DNA of 64,000 nt. Origin: Bacillus yapensis. GTDB taxonomy: Bacteria; Bacillota; Bacilli; Bacillales; Cytobacillaceae. Each line of letters begins with the position of its first letter. Within the stretch, counting starts at the first letter, position 1. Of the stretch, positions 56,349 to 64,000 are shown one piece after another. The stretch spans positions 1 to 64,000 of the forward strand of contig NZ_SUND01000020.1 of assembly GCF_005280205.1 (NCBI RefSeq). The letters run 5' to 3'. A program made the position numbers and the translations under genes. The notes below the pieces were generated by a model. It was not told where the DNA came from. It saw only the letters and a program-made list of their open reading frames with translations, and searched no databases.

Positions 56349-56548
56349 GGCTCTTTTCTCGAACTTTGTTGCCTTTGGAGCAAAAAATCAATAAATTTAT
56401 CTATGTTTTCAATGATAATTGGTTGTAAGTCAAATGAGAAAAGAGCTTGCAAACTTAGTTCGGATGCACCAAATGGCTATTTCTACGTTAAAATCGGCCG
56501 CTGGCCAACGGCAGTAAGATTTTAACAACAATCTTTACGAAAACAGCC
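56349..56548. mobile_element. MITE-like element, copy 2 (200 bp)
   Basis: Ends GGCTCTTTTCTCGAACTTTG (left) and GGCTGTTTTCGTAAA (right, read inward) form inverted repeats that match copy 1 at 36230. The 8-bp flanks TTTTTATA and TTATTATA agree in 7 of 8 bases, consistent with a slightly diverged target duplication. Inside, GTTAAAATC (56487-56495) pairs with GATTTTAAC (56518-56526) around a GCCG/CGGC stem. Like copy 1 it is non-coding and has its own internal hairpin. Confidence 0.78.
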
Positions 56549-56566
56549 TTATTATATCATTGTATA

Positions 56567-56707
56567 TTATCGATTATTGGTTTGAAGACGTTTGTTGTGT
56601 TTATCTTCAATCAAACGTTCAATGCGCGCAACTTCTTTTTTATCAGTGAGAATTTCTTGTTTGTTGTTACTGATAAGTGTTTGCATGCGAATGAATTGCT
56701 TTCTCAT
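56567..56707 (-). CDS. FbpB-family small basic protein
   Basis: A 46-residue, highly charged protein starting MRKQFIRMQTLISNNKQEIL and ending KHNKRLQTNNR. The pattern (short hydrophobic start, then EIL-x-D-KKEV-R-IE-RL-E-KH-KR) is that of the FbpB-type small basic proteins of Bacillus. In B. subtilis FbpB belongs to the Fur-controlled iron-sparing response. GGAAGGGG plus GAGG precede the ATG at 56707. No clear Fur box was seen upstream. It lies just beside MITE copy 2. Confidence 0.7.
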   Translation of the reverse strand: MRKQFIRMQTLISNNKQEILTDKKEVARIERLIEDKHNKRLQTNNR

Positions 56708-56800
56708 CCTCAAGGCCCCTTCCTACACGAGAAACATGTCGAAATTTATCTAAAATAAATGTATCAAAATTTTCAGAAATAATCAACAAATTTAATTTGA

Positions 56801-57736
56801 TTATGAGGACATGACCCTTCCACCATTAACATGTATGGTTTGACCGGTAACAAACCGAGAATCATCGGATGCAAGAAATACAAATGCTGGAGCAATTTCG
56901 AAGGGCTGTCCTTGTCGATCCATTGGATTTCCTGCCTGACTTACAAGATCGGCTGAGAAGCTAGAAGGAATCAACGGTGTCCACATTCTACCAGGTGCAA
57001 CAGCATTAACACGTATCCCGTCCTTAACGAGATTATTTGCTAATGCACGTGTAAAACCAACGTTTGCTGCCTTTGTCGCAGAATAATCGATTAGTTGTTC
57101 ATTTCCATAATATGCTACTTCTGAAGCCGTATTTATGATCGAGCTTCCAGCCTTTAAGTATCGAAGAGCAGCCCTTGTTGTGTAAAAATGAGAGTAAATA
57201 TTGACTTTAAAGGTGTCATCAAATTGTTCATCGCTTATATCAAGGAGACTGTTTTGCTGAAATTGAATACCTACGTGATTACACAAAACATCTAGCTGGC
57301 CAAATACTTCTACTGTTTTCTCAACATTGAAAATGCACTGTTCTTTTTTTCTAACGTCACCAGGTAACAAGAGACAGAGTCGCCCAAGTTCTTCAATTCT
57401 CGTTTTTGTTCGGTTTGCATCCTCTTCTTCGTCCAAATAGGAAATCGCGATATCGGCTCCTTCTTTTGCAAAAGCGATTGCGACTGCTGCTCCCATACCA
57501 CTATCTCCGCCAGTGATTAAAGCAACCTTCCCATCCAACTTTCCTGTTCCAATGTAATTGGGATTTTCAATTATTGGCCGCGGAACCATATATTTCTCTT
57601 CCCCAGGCTGACGAAATTGACGCTGTTCAGGTACTGTTAAAGGAACTTCTTCATAACGTGTGATTTTCCCATAATTCGGATACATCGGATAGTTAGGTTT
57701 CTCCGATTTTTTTGGATTATGATTTGACAAATGCAT
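56801..57736 (-). CDS. short-chain dehydrogenase/reductase (YhxC/GspA39-like, SDR family)
   Basis: A 311-residue SDR enzyme. The N-terminal extension (about residues 1-65, Pro-rich with [17 protein letters not shown]) precedes the Rossmann GGDSGMGAA motif, and the catalytic Tyr-Lys pair lies in YSATKAA. The form with this N-terminal extension is common in Bacillus general-stress dehydrogenases. The ATG at 57736 with TGAGGTGG is preferred to the open frame to 57751. The substrate is unknown. Confidence 0.86.
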   Translation of the reverse strand: MHLSNHNPKKSEKPNYPMYPNYGKITRYEEVPLTVPEQRQFRQPGEEKYMVPRPIIENPNYIGTGKLDGKVALITGGDSGMGAAVAIAFAKEGADIAISYLDEEEDANRTKTRIEELGRLCLLLPGDVRKKEQCIFNVEKTVEVFGQLDVLCNHVGIQFQQNSLLDISDEQFDDTFKVNIYSHFYTTRAALRYLKAGSSIINTASEVAYYGNEQLIDYSATKAANVGFTRALANNLVKDGIRVNAVAPGRMWTPLIPSSFSADLVSQAGNPMDRQGQPFEIAPAFVFLASDDSRFVTGQTIHVNGGRVMSS

Positions 57737-57854
57737 CCACCTCAAAACCATTTTTTAAATACTTTATGTTAATTCGATGAAAAAGTGCCTACTGTACCGG
57801 CTCCAATTGTATGGAAGAGGAATAGGGTGTAGTAATGACTAAGGGGGAGATTAA

Positions 57855-58028
57855 ATGGCTGTTTATGAATATAATCCAGAAGTAAAGTATTTGTTAATTG
57901 AGCATTCAGATGAGCGGGTAAGTGTCTTATATAATCACAATCCACGGCCTTTTTCATTGCCACTAATAGCGACTAGACCGCCATATTTTATCCATCCGCG
58001 ATACGAGCCGTATTATACGAAGATTTAG
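57855..58028 (+). CDS. 57-residue conserved-looking hypothetical protein
   Basis: The ATG at 57855 follows AAGGGGGAGA with ideal spacing, and the frame runs 57 codons to TAG. The protein is Tyr/Pro-rich (about ten Tyr), with ARPPY-like and YEPYYTKI segments at the end, and no membrane segment. It is too short for standard gene finders but has a strong ribosome site and a terminator downstream. I do not recognise a family. Confidence 0.6.
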   Translation: MAVYEYNPEVKYLLIEHSDERVSVLYNHNPRPFSLPLIATRPPYFIHPRYEPYYTKI

Positions 58029-58078
58029 TAGGAAAGAGAATGCCACCTATGAAAATATTTTGCTGACTAAAACCTAAT

Positions 58079-58118
58079 AAAAAGAAAACAAGAGCGTATT
58101 CGTTCTTGTTTTCTTTTT
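58079..58118 (+). terminator. intrinsic terminator after the 57-residue gene
   Basis: AAAGAAAACAAGA with TCTTGTTTTCTTT stem and T5. Confidence 0.82.
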
Positions 58119-58188
58119 GATATTTTAATAGTTAAATAATTCAGAATCTTATATAATAAAATAGTATTGAGGGAAGGGGGAGAGATGT

Positions 58189-60168
58189 TTGTCTCAATTG
58201 GTGAAAGAGGGAAGTTTATTGTGGGAGCCGTCTGAAAACTTCAAGGAGCAATCGCAAATCGTCGATTACATGAAGTGGCTGAAGGAAAATAGGAATCTTG
58301 AATTTGAAGACTACGAATCTTTATGGGCTTGGTCGGTAACTGAAATTGGAGCTTTCTGGGAAACGCTTTGGGAGTATTTCGAAATTCAATCGTCAACCCC
58401 TTATTTACGTGTGTTGTCAGATAGAGCCATGCCTGGGGCAAAATGGTTTGAAGGGGCAAGATTGAACTATGTTGAACAAGTATTTCGTAATCGTAAGGGG
58501 AATGATACTGCAATAATTTCTCGGTCCGAGTTGCGCCCTTTGCAAACAACCAGTTGGAAGATATTAGAGGAAAAAGTGGCTGCCTTTGCTGCGGGACTTA
58601 AAGCAAATGGTATTAAATCAGGGGATCGAGTAGTCGCTTATATACCGAATATCCCAGAGGCAACAATTGCATTTTTAGCTTGTGCAAGTATTGGAGCCGT
58701 GTGGTCGAGCTGTTCACCGGATTTTGGAAGTCCGACTGTGATTGCTCGTTTCAAGCAAATTGAACCGAAAATCTTAATCGCAGTTGATGGTTATCGTTAC
58801 GGTGGGAAGGACTTCGACCGAGTTGAAACTGTGAGTGAAATTCAGAAAGCGATTACATCTCTAGAAAAAACAATTTTGCTACCTTATTTGAATGAGTCAC
58901 CTGAAATAGAGCAGCTAGAAAATGTTGTATTATGGGAGGATTTTATCAACGTTCATATTGGTGCTTCCTTTTATTTTGAGCAGGTACCGTTTGACCATCC
59001 ATTATGGGTTTTATATTCTTCTGGGACAACTGGCCTTCCAAAAGCAATTGTACAAGGGCACGGTGGTATTTTACTAGAGCACTTAAAGCAATGTGGCTTG
59101 CATATGAATCTACAGGAAGGGGACCGTTTCTTTTGGTTTACGACAACTGGCTGGATGATGTGGAATATCGTTGTTGGCGGACTCCTTAACGGGTCGACCA
59201 TTCTCTTATTTGATGGAAATCCTGGCTACCCAAGTCTTGATACGCTGTGGAGGTTTGCTGAGGAGACGAAAATGACCGTGTTTGGAACTAGTGCGAGTTT
59301 TATCCTCTCATGTATGAACAGTAAAATTGCTCCTGCAAATTTTGATTTGAGTCATTTGCGAGCGATTGGTTCAACTGGTTCCCCACTTCCTCCAGAAGGG
59401 TTTGCCTGGGTATACGATCATGTGAAAAGAGATTTATGGCTCGCTTCAGTTAGTGGAGGTACAGACATTTGTTCTGCGTTTGTCGGGGGATCACCGATTT
59501 TACCTGTTCGTGCAGGAGAAATTCAGTGTCGAGAGCTTGGTGCGAAGGTAGAGGCGTATGATGAAGCAGGGAAATCTGTTGTTGATGAGGTAGGAGAGTT
59601 AGTCTTAACAGAACCGATGCCATCCATGCCGCTCTTTTTCTGGAACGATACGTCAGGAGAACGATATTATAGCAGTTATTTCGATATGTATCCAGGTGTA
59701 TGGAGGCATGGAGATTGGATTAAAGTCACGTCTACTGGAAGCTGTCAGATTTATGGGCGCTCTGATTCTACGATTAATCGCGGTGGCATCCGTATGGGCA
59801 CTAGTGAAATTTATAGTGCAGTCGAAGGCGTTGAAGGTGTAAAAGATAGTCTTGTGATTGATTTAAGCAATGAACAAGGCAGTGGGCTTTTGTTATTCAT
59901 CGTTTTAGAGGAAGGCACTCTTTATAATGAAGGAATCGAAAAAACTATTAAAGAGCGAGTACGTGTGCATTGTTCACCACGGCATGTCCCTGATGAGATA
60001 ATGATTATAAAAGAGGTGCCACGTACCCTTAATGGCAAGAAGCTAGAGGTACCCATTAAGAAAATTCTCACAGGAGTTCCATTTGAAAAAGCGGTGAATA
60101 AAGGCTCTTTAAGCAATCCAGATTCACTTGAAATCTTTTTAGAACTAGCAGGGGAGTTAAGGAATTAA
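58189..60168 (+). CDS. aacS: acetoacetyl-CoA synthetase
   Basis: A 659-residue AMP-forming ligase of the acetoacetate-CoA ligase group. It has the ACAS_N domain (LWEYFEIQSS, WFEGARLNYVEQ), the AMP-binding P-loop YSSGTTGLPKAI, GWMMWNIVVGGLLNG, and the C-terminal Lys in LNGKKLEVP. It activates acetoacetate to acetoacetyl-CoA for ketone-body or PHB-related metabolism. The start is a TTG at 58189 with AAGGGGGAGAG; the ATG at 58185 is out of frame. It is convergent with leuA. Confidence 0.88.
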   Translation: MSQLVKEGSLLWEPSENFKEQSQIVDYMKWLKENRNLEFEDYESLWAWSVTEIGAFWETLWEYFEIQSSTPYLRVLSDRAMPGAKWFEGARLNYVEQVFRNRKGNDTAIISRSELRPLQTTSWKILEEKVAAFAAGLKANGIKSGDRVVAYIPNIPEATIAFLACASIGAVWSSCSPDFGSPTVIARFKQIEPKILIAVDGYRYGGKDFDRVETVSEIQKAITSLEKTILLPYLNESPEIEQLENVVLWEDFINVHIGASFYFEQVPFDHPLWVLYSSGTTGLPKAIVQGHGGILLEHLKQCGLHMNLQEGDRFFWFTTTGWMMWNIVVGGLLNGSTILLFDGNPGYPSLDTLWRFAEETKMTVFGTSASFILSCMNSKIAPANFDLSHLRAIGSTGSPLPPEGFAWVYDHVKRDLWLASVSGGTDICSAFVGGSPILPVRAGEIQCRELGAKVEAYDEAGKSVVDEVGELVLTEPMPSMPLFFWNDTSGERYYSSYFDMYPGVWRHGDWIKVTSTGSCQIYGRSDSTINRGGIRMGTSEIYSAVEGVEGVKDSLVIDLSNEQGSGLLLFIVLEEGTLYNEGIEKTIKERVRVHCSPRHVPDEIMIIKEVPRTLNGKKLEVPIKKILTGVPFEKAVNKGSLSNPDSLEIFLELAGELRN

Positions 60169-60172
60169 CGAA

Positions 60173-60207
60173 TAGAGCCCAAAACTGATTTTCGGTTTTG
60201 GGCTCTA
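60173..60207. terminator. bidirectional terminator between aacS and leuA
   Basis: The stem TAGAGCCCAAAAC/GTTTTGGGCTCTA is long and serves two convergent genes; the T-run is short. Confidence 0.72.
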
Positions 60208-60210
60208 CTG

Positions 60211-61752
60211 TTATTTCGTTTCTGCAACTACATATTTTGGATGGATACTTATTAGTCGGTTAATGGCTTCTATATAAGCACTTGCACTTGCAAAAATGAT
60301 ATCTACATGAATCGCTCTACCTTGGAAGAGTGAGTCACCACTCTTGATTTTTACAAAAACCTCACCGATAGAATCCTTTCCTTTTGATATCGATTTGATT
60401 TTATAATCAATTAATTCGATATCAATATTTAAACCTTGGTCAATTCCCTTATAGATCGCATCAACTGGCCCATTTCCTTCGCCAATTCCTTCAATAATAG
60501 AACCGTCTTTTTGAATGATATGAACGAAAGCGCGGTAGTTTTTGTTCGGTAATACTTGTAAGCTAAGATCTTTAAACGTATATGTCGATTGATGTTCTGC
60601 TGCCGATTTCGTCTCTAAAAGTGCAATAATATCCTCATCAAAAATTTCTTTTTTACGGTCTGCTAAATCCTTATATTTGGAAAAGAGATCGGTTAATTCT
60701 TCTTGACTAATTGTATAGCCAAGCTCCTCGTAACGTTTCTTTAATGCATTTCTACCGGAAAGCTTTCCGAGTACAAGTTTTGTTTCCATGAATCCTACAG
60801 TTTCCGGCTTCAATATTTCATAGGTTGACTTATCTTTAATAACGCCGTCTTGATGGATGCCAGATGCATGTGTGAAGGCATTATTGCCGATCACTGCCTT
60901 ATTAGGTGGAACACTAATGCCTGTTAAACGGCTGATTAATTTGCTCGTTTTCGCAATTTCCTTCAAGACAATATCTGTTTCTTTTTGATAGTAATCTTTT
61001 CGTGTTTCAAGTAATGCTGCAACTTCTTCAAGGGCGACGTTCCCTGCCCGTTCCCCTATCCCATTGACGCAGCCTTCAACCTGCGTCGCTCCAGCTTTAA
61101 TTGCCGCAATACTATTGCTTGCAGCTAGACCTAGATCATCGTGGCAATGGCAGCTCAAAATGACTTTTTCTACTCCTTTTGTGTTTTCAAGGATGTATTG
61201 GAAAAGCTCAGAATATTCTTCTGGCGTTGTATAACCAACAGTATCAGGGAAGTTCAACACAGTTGCACCAGCCTCAATGACTTTTTCCGAGATTTCTCGT
61301 AAAAATTCAAGCTCCGATCGTGTTGCGTCCTCACAAGAAAACTCAACATGAGTAAAGTATTGAGACGCGTAGGAAACACATTCTACTGCTTTGTTAATGA
61401 CTTGCTCCTTCGTCATATTCAATTTTTTTTCACGATGGATAGGGGAGGTTGCAATAAACACGTGTATTCCTGTGTTGTCAATTCCCTTGAAAGCTTCAAT
61501 GACAGCATCGATATCTCCCTTGTTAGCACGAGCGAGACTTACGACCATCGGTTTTGTGACAGCTTTTGCAACAGCGCGAACTGCAGCTGCATCCCCAGGT
61601 GAAGCAGCGGCGAAGCCTGCTTCGATAACATCGATTCCTAACTGTTCTAAACGAAGCGCAATCTCCACTTTTTCTTCTTGATTTAAATTCACGCCTGGCG
61701 TTTGTTCACCATCTCTTAATGTCGTATCAAAGAAATACACTCTTTCACTCAT
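60211..61752 (-). CDS. leuA: 2-isopropylmalate synthase
   Basis: A 513-residue enzyme that condenses acetyl-CoA with 2-oxoisovalerate, the first step of leucine synthesis. It has the HMGL-like catalytic domain (DTTLRDGEQTPGV, HCHDDLGLAASN, GIGERAGN) and the C-terminal LeuA dimer domain that binds leucine for feedback (residues about 385-510). It stands alone, without leuB, leuC or leuD here. The ATG follows TTAGGAGG. Control is by the T-box leader upstream and by feedback. Confidence 0.95.
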   Translation of the reverse strand: MSERVYFFDTTLRDGEQTPGVNLNQEEKVEIALRLEQLGIDVIEAGFAAASPGDAAAVRAVAKAVTKPMVVSLARANKGDIDAVIEAFKGIDNTGIHVFIATSPIHREKKLNMTKEQVINKAVECVSYASQYFTHVEFSCEDATRSELEFLREISEKVIEAGATVLNFPDTVGYTTPEEYSELFQYILENTKGVEKVILSCHCHDDLGLAASNSIAAIKAGATQVEGCVNGIGERAGNVALEEVAALLETRKDYYQKETDIVLKEIAKTSKLISRLTGISVPPNKAVIGNNAFTHASGIHQDGVIKDKSTYEILKPETVGFMETKLVLGKLSGRNALKKRYEELGYTISQEELTDLFSKYKDLADRKKEIFDEDIIALLETKSAAEHQSTYTFKDLSLQVLPNKNYRAFVHIIQKDGSIIEGIGEGNGPVDAIYKGIDQGLNIDIELIDYKIKSISKGKDSIGEVFVKIKSGDSLFQGRAIHVDIIFASASAYIEAINRLISIHPKYVVAETK

Positions 61753-61784
61753 GCTTCTAAAACCTCCTAATTAGTATGTAGCAG

Positions 61785-62045
61785 CAAAAATAAAAATACC
61801 TTAACTTCGATTGAGGGACGAGAAAACTCGTGGTACCACCCTCATTTGCTGCTCCTCACGGATTACAGCCTTCGTAAGTTAAGGTATATCTTTAACTACA
61901 CAGAATAACGATTGTGAATCGTTTCTCCTTACTTAAGTTTCAGAAGAAAGTCTCAAAGGCGAGTCGAAAGAGTTCTTCACCTGTTTGCACCAACCACAGG
62001 CTCTCTTGTAGAAGAAGGTTCTTTCTTGCTCCTTATCTCAGACGA
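61785..62045 (-). promoter_or_regulatory. T-box riboswitch, leucine-specific, upstream of leuA
   Basis: On the minus strand the core GAGGGTGGTACCACGAG (61827-61843) is clear. A probable stem I base pairs AAGG (62031-62034) with CCTT just after the specifier; the specifier loop reads GA-CTC-G, with CTC (61961-61963) as a leucine codon. Two terminator elements are visible: an inner hairpin GAGGG...CCCTC, and a perfect 12-bp outer stem ATACCTTAACTT (61876-61887) with AAGTTAAGGTAT (61796-61807), ending in T-rich sequence. Specifier reading is by inspection. Confidence 0.88.
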
Positions 62046-62276
62046 TTTTATACAATATTAAAAATTCTAAAATTTAAAAAAATAATACTACATAAAAAAT
62101 ATAATTGCAATACCTTAATCGTTTAAAGGGCTAAATTTTATAACAATGTTTAATAAATTAAAGGTGATAGCTGAATCGAAAGGGACAACTTTGGAGATCT
62201 GTATGAAGTAGGTGGATTTGTTAAAAGATGTGTGACAAGGGTAGCTATAATAATAAAATTCCACACTAAAAATGAA
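62046..62276. other. non-coding AT-rich region between leuA leader and acyl-CoA synthetase
   Basis: Nothing coding is seen. The left part holds the leuA promoter on the minus strand (a TATAAA-like sequence occurs near 62050, but the -35 is unclear). The right part leads to the promoter of the last gene. Confidence 0.35.
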
Positions 62277-62305
62277 TTGTTTAATAGGTTACTAGGCTGT
62301 ATAAT
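62277..62305 (+). promoter_or_regulatory. probable promoter of the acyl-CoA synthetase gene
   Basis: TTGTTT (62277-62282) and a perfect TATAAT (62300-62305) with 17 bp between. This leaves a leader of about 180 nt with a near-cre site. Confidence 0.55.
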
Positions 62306-62396
62306 TATAATAGAAAGAATTTTCTGTAATTAAATCAGAAGGAGGTTTTGAGTTTTCTCAAATTGTAAGTGTATAGGAAATAGTTTTTTTAAAAAA

Positions 62397-62410
62397 TGTA
62401 AGCGCTTAAC
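62397..62410. promoter_or_regulatory. partial cre-like (CcpA) site
   Basis: TGTAAGCGCTTAAC matches the first 11 positions of the cre pattern TGNAANCGNWNNCA but not its last CA. It contains the palindrome TAAGCGCTTA and lies about 90 bp before the gene start. Confidence 0.35.
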
Positions 62411-62488
62411 TAGAAACGCAATCGTATTCAAATAAGAATAGAAATGATTTTTCTAACTAGAAAAGAGAATTAAACGAGGAGGGATGTT

Positions 62489-64000
62489 ATGAATCTTTTT
62501 CAAAGCTTAGAGAGAAATGCCAGAAGTAAATCAAAAAAGAAAGCGATCATTTTTAATGATAAGGTTTATACGTATAGAGAGTTCAACGAAGAGGTTAATC
62601 GAATAGCACATGCCCTAGTAAACTATGGCGTAAAAAAGGGCGATAAGATTGCCATTATGATGAAAAATAGCGATAGTTTTATTTTTGTATTTTATGGGAT
62701 CTTGAAAGCAGGGGCCGTTGCGGTACCGATCAACTTTCGTTTGACAGCACATGAGGTTCGGTACATTTTGGATGATTCAGATTCCAGAATCGTTTTTGCT
62801 GACGAAGAGTATGCAGAAATAGTTGCAAAGGCTGGGGAAGGGAATGAAAAGCTTCAGCTCCAAGTCATTGTTGGAGAAAGAGCAGAAGAACCACAAAAAC
62901 GTTTAGCTGACTTCAGAAGTTCATTGACGACAAATCCTGAATTAGAAGTTTTGGAATCTGACGATGCTGAAATTCTTTATACGTCGGGGACGACCGGCCT
63001 CCCAAAAGGGGTAGTCCTTGATCATCATCGTGTCCTCCATGTAGCATTCATGATGACAATTACTATGAAAATTGGTTCAGAGGACAACCTCCTTCATGTT
63101 GCACCCTTATTCCACTCAGCCCAACTGAATTTGTTTTTAGCATCAGGCACCTTTCTTGGTAGCACACAAGTCGTTCAGCAGGATTTTCACCCTGTGGAAA
63201 CCTTGAAAATGATTGCTACACATAAGATATCCCTCTTTTTTGGTGTACCAACCATGTATAATTTCTTTCTACAAGTTCCAAAAGGAATGTTTGATGTTTC
63301 GAGTGTCACTCGTTTAGGATATGGAGCTGCACCGATGCCTATTGCGACTTTACAAAAATCGATGGAGTTGTTTAATTCTGATCAATTCTTTAATCTTTGT
63401 GGTCTGACTGAAGGGGGACCGGGTGGTATATTCCTCACACCAGAAGAGCATAAAGTGAAACTCGGTGTAAGCGGTAGAGCAAACCATTTTACTGATGCTA
63501 GAATAGTTGATGAAGCTGGCGTCGATGTGAAACCTGGTGAAGTTGGTGAGTTTATCATCAAAGCGGAAACAATTATGAAGGAATATTATAAGAAGCCTGA
63601 GGAAACGAGAAAAACACTCAAAGACGGATGGTTGTATACTGGGGATTTAGCTACGATTGATGAGGAAGGGTATATCACCCTCGTGGACCGGAAAAAGGAT
63701 ATGATTATCTCCGGTGGGGAAAATGTCTATTCAACAGAGGTGGAACAGGTTCTCTATAAGCATCCAGATGTATTAGAGGCAGCAGTTATAGGAATTCCAC
63801 ACGAGGTATGGGGCGAAACGGTTGCAGCTATAGTTGTAGCTAAAGAAAATAAGACGATTGAGCACGAAAACTTGTTGCAATTTTGCCGTCAAGAGCTAGC
63901 GGGCTATAAAATTCCACGAGTTATTTATGAAATGGAGCAGCTCCCGAGGAATGCATCTGGTAAGGTGCTAAAATACAAGCTGAGGGAGTCTTATCAAGGT
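62489..64000 (+). CDS. acyl-CoA synthetase (AMP-forming), cut by the window end
   Basis: 504 codons are present to the window end with no stop, and the ATG has GAGGAGGG upstream. It is a class I adenylate-forming enzyme: P-loop TSGTTGLPKGVV, the A5-like motif NLCGLTEGGPGG, the A7-A8 segment DGWLYTGDLATIDEEGY and GGENVYSTEVEQV, and near the end the catalytic Lys in ASGKVLKYKLRE. It activates a fatty or other organic acid to its CoA ester. With about 500 residues seen, the gene is nearly complete. Confidence 0.88.
   Translation, partial: MNLFQSLERNARSKSKKKAIIFNDKVYTYREFNEEVNRIAHALVNYGVKKGDKIAIMMKNSDSFIFVFYGILKAGAVAVPINFRLTAHEVRYILDDSDSRIVFADEEYAEIVAKAGEGNEKLQLQVIVGERAEEPQKRLADFRSSLTTNPELEVLESDDAEILYTSGTTGLPKGVVLDHHRVLHVAFMMTITMKIGSEDNLLHVAPLFHSAQLNLFLASGTFLGSTQVVQQDFHPVETLKMIATHKISLFFGVPTMYNFFLQVPKGMFDVSSVTRLGYGAAPMPIATLQKSMELFNSDQFFNLCGLTEGGPGGIFLTPEEHKVKLGVSGRANHFTDARIVDEAGVDVKPGEVGEFIIKAETIMKEYYKKPEETRKTLKDGWLYTGDLATIDEEGYITLVDRKKDMIISGGENVYSTEVEQVLYKHPDVLEAAVIGIPHEVWGETVAAIVVAKENKTIEHENLLQFCRQELAGYKIPRVIYEMEQLPRNASGKVLKYKLRESYQG

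Noticed and set aside
57769-57963. Minus-strand frame across the 57-residue gene
   Set aside because: It is a shadow of the plus-strand gene, which has the strong ribosome site.
61914-62126. Plus-strand frame across the leuA T-box leader
   Set aside because: The region is a structured T-box leader on the minus strand; the translated sequence is low-complexity and basic.
62338-62370. AAGGAGG followed by a six-codon frame starting TTG
   Set aside because: A leader peptide is possible, but six codons without any repeat of regulatory codons do not support one.
1-64000. Prophage, CRISPR array, secretion or defence island
   Set aside because: No integrase, phage structural, cas, restriction or toxin-antitoxin genes were recognised, and no direct-repeat array was seen. 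Gene content is ordinary chromosomal.

Overview
The window is a chromosomal segment from a low-GC, endospore-forming Gram-positive bacterium of the Bacillaceae (Bacillus sensu lato, but not B. subtilis itself). The evidence is strong Shine-Dalgarno sites, frequent TTG/GTG starts, an alpha/beta-type spore protein (SASP), the spore cortex hydrolase CwlJ, two GerA-family germinant-receptor operons, two T-box leaders, an S-box (SAM-I) riboswitch and a CIRCE element. No prophage, CRISPR array, rRNA or tRNA gene was seen. Most genes have their own promoter and an intrinsic terminator.

Layout. 1-9.2 kb: a DinB-like protein, a secreted beta-propeller protein, a small membrane protein, a YwjA-like ABC exporter, a nitrilase-GNAT gene pair, and an ABC ATPase whose permease partner is frameshifted. 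9.2-16.5 kb: T-box(Pro)-controlled proBA, a PhoD-like phosphatase, and the pxpBCA 5-oxoprolinase genes on the minus strand. 16.6-23.4 kb: a class B penicillin-binding protein, a SASP gene, and the first ger operon (order A-C-D-B). 23.6-31 kb: a ZupT-like metal transporter behind a strong palindrome, shikimate kinase, PssA, a MATE exporter, and a MarR-MMPL pair with a clear promoter and operator. 31-36.4 kb: an aminotransferase, cwlJ, an AlkP-superfamily phosphodiesterase, a YxiO-like MFS protein, an internally deleted dehydrogenase remnant, and a small mobile element (MITE) inserted exactly at the end of mtnE.

36.4-42.5 kb is a methionine neighbourhood. It holds mtnE and mtnU (divergent methionine-salvage genes), then an S-box riboswitch driving metNIQ (methionine ABC importer) and an iron-type alcohol dehydrogenase. 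42.8-46.8 kb is a second ger operon (order B-A-C-D) whose B gene carries an in-frame amber codon. 46.8-56.3 kb: a DUF3006 protein and a ComEC-like HhH lipoprotein, an NRDE/TANGO2 protein, htpG behind a perfect CIRCE, a TerD/zinc-ribbon/TerB fusion, a hotdog thioesterase, an AGCS symporter, a DUF3219 protein and an LLM flavin oxidoreductase. 56.3-64 kb: a second MITE copy, an FbpB-like small basic protein, an SDR dehydrogenase, a 57-residue protein, acetoacetyl-CoA synthetase, T-box(Leu)-controlled leuA, and an acyl-CoA synthetase cut by the window edge.

Most notable observations: the two related MITEs with 8-bp target duplications; the broken gerB and broken ABC permease; htpG under an HrcA-type operator; the TerD-zinc ribbon-TerB architecture; the riboswitch-linked Fe-alcohol dehydrogenase; and the unusual outer stem in the leuA T-box leader. 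All functions are read from sequence motifs and family knowledge; no database search was possible.
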